Of a DNA stretch of 64,000 bases, positions 61,245 to 64,000 are shown one piece after another; position 1 is the stretch's first letter, and each line of letters starts with the position of its first letter. The stretch lies in NCBI RefSeq assembly GCF_030813505.1, contig NZ_JAUSUE010000015.1. The stretch is one strand, 5' to 3'. A model generated the notes under the pieces. It saw only the letters and a list, made by a program, of their open reading frames with translations, had not been told where the DNA came from and made no database searches. The position numbers were made by a program, and so were the translations under genes. This DNA comes from Pectinatus haikarae (lineage in GTDB: Bacteria; Bacillota; Negativicutes; Selenomonadales; Selenomonadaceae).

Positions 61245-61332
61245 TCCCAAGCGGTACACAGAAATTTTGCTTATATATTATTTTAAGACTTTTTCCTAAA
61301 AAATTGCTAATTTTTATATGGGGGACTTTATC

Positions 61333-62190
61333 ATGCACACTATTTTATCAACAAGAGAAATGTTATTAAAAGCGCAAAATGAACATTATGCAGTACCTGC
61401 ATTTAATATTCATAATATGGAAACAATGCAGGTAATCGTTGATGCTGCCGTGCAACTCCGGTCTCCTCTGATTATTGCAGCTACACCTTCTACTGTACAA
61501 TATGCTGATCGGGATTATCTTGTCGCAATGGCACAGACAGCAGCTAAGCAAACTGATCTTCCCATTGCTGTTCATCTTGATCATCATGAAAATATTACTG
61601 ACATAAAAGCATCAATAGATGCGGGATTCCGCTCTGCCATGATTGATGCTTCCCGCGAACCGTTCGAAAAAAATATTGCCCTTGTCAGAGAAGTGACAGC
61701 CTATGCGCACAGATATGATACCACGGTGGAGGCTGAGCTGGGAAAATTAGTTGGTCAGGAAGATGATCTGATCGTAGACGAAGCAGCCAGCGCTTATACA
61801 GATCCGGAGCTTGCTGCCGAATTTGTTTTGGCTACCGGCATTGATTCTCTGGCTGTTGCTATCGGTACCGCTCATGGACTTTATAAAGGAGTGCCGAAAT
61901 TAGATTTTGATCGTTTGAAAGATATACGTGCTAAGGTGGACATTCCTTTGGTACTGCATGGAGCTTCTGATGTTCCTGATGAGCTAGTACAAAAAGCAAT
62001 AGCGTTGGGAATATGTAAAGTGAATGTGGCGACTGATTTAAAAATACCTTTTGCTGATGCTGTGAAAAAATTCTTTACAGCAAATCCCTCTGCCAGCGAC
62101 CCGCGTAAATATATGACTCCGGGAAAAGAAGCTATGGCGAAGATTGCAGCACATAAAATAAAAGTGTGCGGCAGTGAAAATCGTTATTGA
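61333..62190 (+). CDS. gatY: Class II tagatose-bisphosphate aldolase (GatY/KbaY-like)
   Basis: A 285-aa zinc aldolase. Ligands are His84 in HLDHHE (81-86), His181 (GTAHGLYKG) and His209 (LHGASD), with Asp83 as catalytic base. It would cleave tagatose 1,6-bisphosphate to dihydroxyacetone phosphate and glyceraldehyde 3-phosphate. Its position in the galactitol operon makes tagatose more likely than fructose bisphosphate. The start is the ATG at 61333 with GGGGGA upstream. A GatZ-type partner is not present. Confidence 0.9.
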   Translation: MHTILSTREMLLKAQNEHYAVPAFNIHNMETMQVIVDAAVQLRSPLIIAATPSTVQYADRDYLVAMAQTAAKQTDLPIAVHLDHHENITDIKASIDAGFRSAMIDASREPFEKNIALVREVTAYAHRYDTTVEAELGKLVGQEDDLIVDEAASAYTDPELAAEFVLATGIDSLAVAIGTAHGLYKGVPKLDFDRLKDIRAKVDIPLVLHGASDVPDELVQKAIALGICKVNVATDLKIPFADAVKKFFTANPSASDPRKYMTPGKEAMAKIAAHKIKVCGSENRY

Positions 62191-62208
62191 AACGAGAGGA
62201 ATATATTT

Positions 62209-63135
62209 ATGATACTTGTCATCAACCTTAACCCATCATTGGATAAAATTTATACTATAGAAAAACTGCAATATGGACAGGCTATGCGCACCTCACAAGT
62301 ACAAAATACTGCCGGCGGAAAGGGTACTCATGTAGCAAATATCATTAATATTCTTGGTGAAAAATGTATGGTGTCTGGTTTTTTAGGCGGATATATTGGT
62401 AATTTTATTGCCGGTAAACTCAGGAAGGATAATATTCGCAACGAATGTATCCGCATCCAGTCTGAAACCCGCAGCTGCTTGAATATCGCAACATCAGATG
62501 GCAGGGAGACTGAAATCTTAGAGCCCGGGCCATCAGTTACCCCGGATGAACGTGATGCTTTTCTTTTTCACTATAAAAAATTACTGCAGGAAGCTTCGCT
62601 TGTTGTGGCTTCCGGTAGTTTACCGCAGAATCTTGGTGATGATTTTTACTGCCTGCTTATTAATTTGGCACATGATGCCGATAAACGTTTTTTACTGGAT
62701 ACCAGCGGTTCTGCTCTTAAAAAGGGGCTTTGCGCAAGGCCGTTTTTTATCAAGCCAAACAAAGATGAGATTGAAGCTCTTACCGGCAGGAAAATTAATA
62801 ATCTGGAAGATGCCGTATGCGAATTAAAGAATTTTCTTGAGGCGGGAATAACTATGCCGGTTATCTCACTTGGCAAACAAGGCTCTGTTCTGGCATATAA
62901 AGACAAAATATATCATGCCGTCCCCCCGGTATTAAATGTCACTAATGCCGTCGGATCCGGTGATTCATATGTGGCCGGACTTGCGGTATCGCTTAACAAT
63001 AAGATGCCAATTGAAGAAACTATCCGATTTGCTTCTGCGTGTGGAACGGCCAATGTTCTTGAACCGGAAAGCGGTTTCATCAGAAAAGAAAATGTTATGA
63101 ATATTAAACAGCTTATAAAAATAGATTATTTATAA
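62209..63135 (+). CDS. PfkB-family tagatose-6-phosphate / 1-phosphofructokinase-type kinase
   Basis: This 308-aa kinase of the LacC/FruK branch starts MILVINLNPSLDKIY, has the sugar-binding TAGGKGTHVA (35-44), and a C-terminal anion-hole motif NAVGSGDS with Asp252 as catalytic base. In the galactitol route it would phosphorylate tagatose 6-phosphate to the bisphosphate. It starts 18 bases after the aldolase. It ends the operon. Confidence 0.88.
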   Translation: MILVINLNPSLDKIYTIEKLQYGQAMRTSQVQNTAGGKGTHVANIINILGEKCMVSGFLGGYIGNFIAGKLRKDNIRNECIRIQSETRSCLNIATSDGRETEILEPGPSVTPDERDAFLFHYKKLLQEASLVVASGSLPQNLGDDFYCLLINLAHDADKRFLLDTSGSALKKGLCARPFFIKPNKDEIEALTGRKINNLEDAVCELKNFLEAGITMPVISLGKQGSVLAYKDKIYHAVPPVLNVTNAVGSGDSYVAGLAVSLNNKMPIEETIRFASACGTANVLEPESGFIRKENVMNIKQLIKIDYL

Positions 63136-63451
63136 CGGAGGCTTGCCTAAAATATTTTATATGTCAAAAAATGATATCATTCGCATCACTGTGAGGTCAT
63201 AGTGCAGAACTCAGAGCTATAACCCAAAATCTGATAAGACAGACTATCTCAGGAATTTTTAGTCTATCTATATTATATAAAGTGATTTGTAGTTAATAAA
63301 TTTAAGAAACCCCGTAGCGAATCTGCGGGGTTTCTTAGCATGATATCGACATAAGGCAGCGAGGCTCCTCATGCCATACTCTTCTTTAAAACAGTTTCTG
63401 AATTTTATGGTAAGCATTCAAAAAAACACGCTGCATAAAATCTCCGTATTA
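63136..63451. other. Intergenic region with operon terminator
   Basis: No gene is visible. A strong hairpin, AAGAAACCCCG (63304-63314) with CGGGGTTTCTT (63326-63336), ends the galactitol operon and can also work for the converging receptor gene. The first ~160 bases are A/T-rich with no clear signal. Confidence 0.7.
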
Positions 63452-64000
63452 TTATAAACGAAATTTAGCTATTTGTGTTTTCAGCTCTTCGGCTAATTTT
63501 GCAAGGGTCTGGCTGGAACTGGCTATTTCTTCCATAGAGGCAAGCTGTTCCTGTGTGGCGGCGGAAATGCCTTGTGTTCCGTCAGCCAGTTCTTTGCTGT
63601 TGAGATCGATCTTTTCAAAGGCTTTGGCAATATGGCCGCTGTCAGAGAGCATTTTCTGTATTTCTGAAGATATTTCTTTCATTTGGTCGGAGACATTTTC
63701 CACTGAAGTTATGATTTCTTTGAAGGCAGTTCCTGCCAGGTCTACTACTTCAGCTCCTGTTTGTACTTCCTGAGTGCCGGACTGCATTACAGATACGGCT
63801 TTTTCTGTGTCTGACTGGATTTCCCCGACCAGCTGGGCGATTTTCTTGGCTTCGTTTTCTGACTGCTCCGCCAGTTTTCTGACTTCTTCGGCAACAACGG
63901 CAAATCCTTTGCCTTGTTCACCGGCCCGTGCGGCTTCGATCGCGGCATTAAGCGCCAGCAGGTTTGTCTGTCCGGCAATTCCGGAAATGGCGTCTACTAT
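63452..64000 (-). CDS. Methyl-accepting chemotaxis protein, C-terminal part (cut by window edge)
   Basis: The minus-strand frame is open from the window edge to the stop at 63452 (182 residues). It begins in the signalling hairpin tip (ISGIAGQTNLLALNAAIEA, then GEQGKGFAVVAEEVRKLAEQ) and runs down the second helix of the coiled coil, with ATQEQLASMEEIASSS near the methylation site. It has no pentapeptide CheR tether. The N-terminal sensor part lies outside. Codon use looks more G+C-rich than the galactitol operon. Confidence 0.93.
   Translation of the reverse strand: MVDAISGIAGQTNLLALNAAIEAARAGEQGKGFAVVAEEVRKLAEQSENEAKKIAQLVGEIQSDTEKAVSVMQSGTQEVQTGAEVVDLAGTAFKEIITSVENVSDQMKEISSEIQKMLSDSGHIAKAFEKIDLNSKELADGTQGISAATQEQLASMEEIASSSQTLAKLAEELKTQIAKFRL

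Noticed and set aside
63787..63978. Separate small gene at the window end
   Set aside because: It is another frame of the partial chemotaxis protein, which reads continuously from 64000 to 63452.

Overview
The window is a chromosomal segment of a low-to-moderate G+C, Gram-positive-related anaerobe. Strong AGGAGG-type ribosome binding sites, T-box leaders on glyQS and pheST, two-subunit glycyl-tRNA synthetase, a Rex-like box on an NADH dehydrogenase, and many PTS/GntR/BglG-type sugar modules point to Firmicutes. The gene mix (sigma-54, chemotaxis proteins, eukaryote-like hexokinase, oxidative fucose locus) would fit a Negativicutes genus such as Pectinatus, Megamonas or a relative. That placement is an inference, not a proof.

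Positions 1-12.4 kb are mostly housekeeping genes on the minus strand: sbcC (partial), sbcD, cheR, a radical SAM protein, pth, a frameshifted GGDEF-EAL gene, uppP, prs, glmU, a GntR regulator and ispE. Positions 12.6-16.0 kb (plus strand) hold the most unusual locus. It encodes a full-length P1B-type ATPase homologue that has lost its phosphorylated aspartate, TGE glutamate, CPC metal motif and N-terminal CxxC. It is followed by an intact CxxC HMA chaperone and an exported protein, and preceded by three inverted repeats. Next come a lone dhaM, a glyoxalase-like protein, a eukaryote-type hexokinase, rpoN and a soluble chemoreceptor.

Positions 21-28.4 kb form a decayed accessory region. It holds a broken PLD-type nuclease, PAP2 phosphatase, an exported esterase, three small exported proteins with related leaders, prophage packaging remnants (HNH, terS, start of terL), iteron-like repeats with a DnaA box, and an integrase C-terminus. 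A 14-bp direct repeat lies at each end. ndh follows under a promoter overlapped by a Rex-like box.

From 29.9 kb on there are an SGNH hydrolase, a Campylobacter-type L-fucose oxidation locus (IclR, UxaA-family dehydratase, SDR, FucP, lactonase fused to a mutarotase, DapA-family aldolase), glyQS and pheST each behind a T-box with an amino acid permease between, and then two more sugar loci. The first (47.3-54.9 kb) has an MFS carrier, split transketolase, an ApnO-like oxidoreductase, a FadR-type regulator, a D-2-hydroxyacid dehydrogenase and glycerate kinase, with matching operator-like sites at two divergent promoters. The second (55.8-63.1 kb) is a complete galactitol route: GatD-like dehydrogenase, PRD regulator, PTS IIA/IIB/IIC, PfkB kinase and class II aldolase. 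Between them lies a decayed MazEF toxin-antitoxin pair. The window ends in a partial methyl-accepting chemotaxis protein.

The three sugar loci feed central metabolism through pyruvate plus an aldehyde (fucose route), glycerate phosphate (transketolase locus) and triose phosphates (galactitol). No tRNA, rRNA, complete insertion sequence or CRISPR array was recognised.
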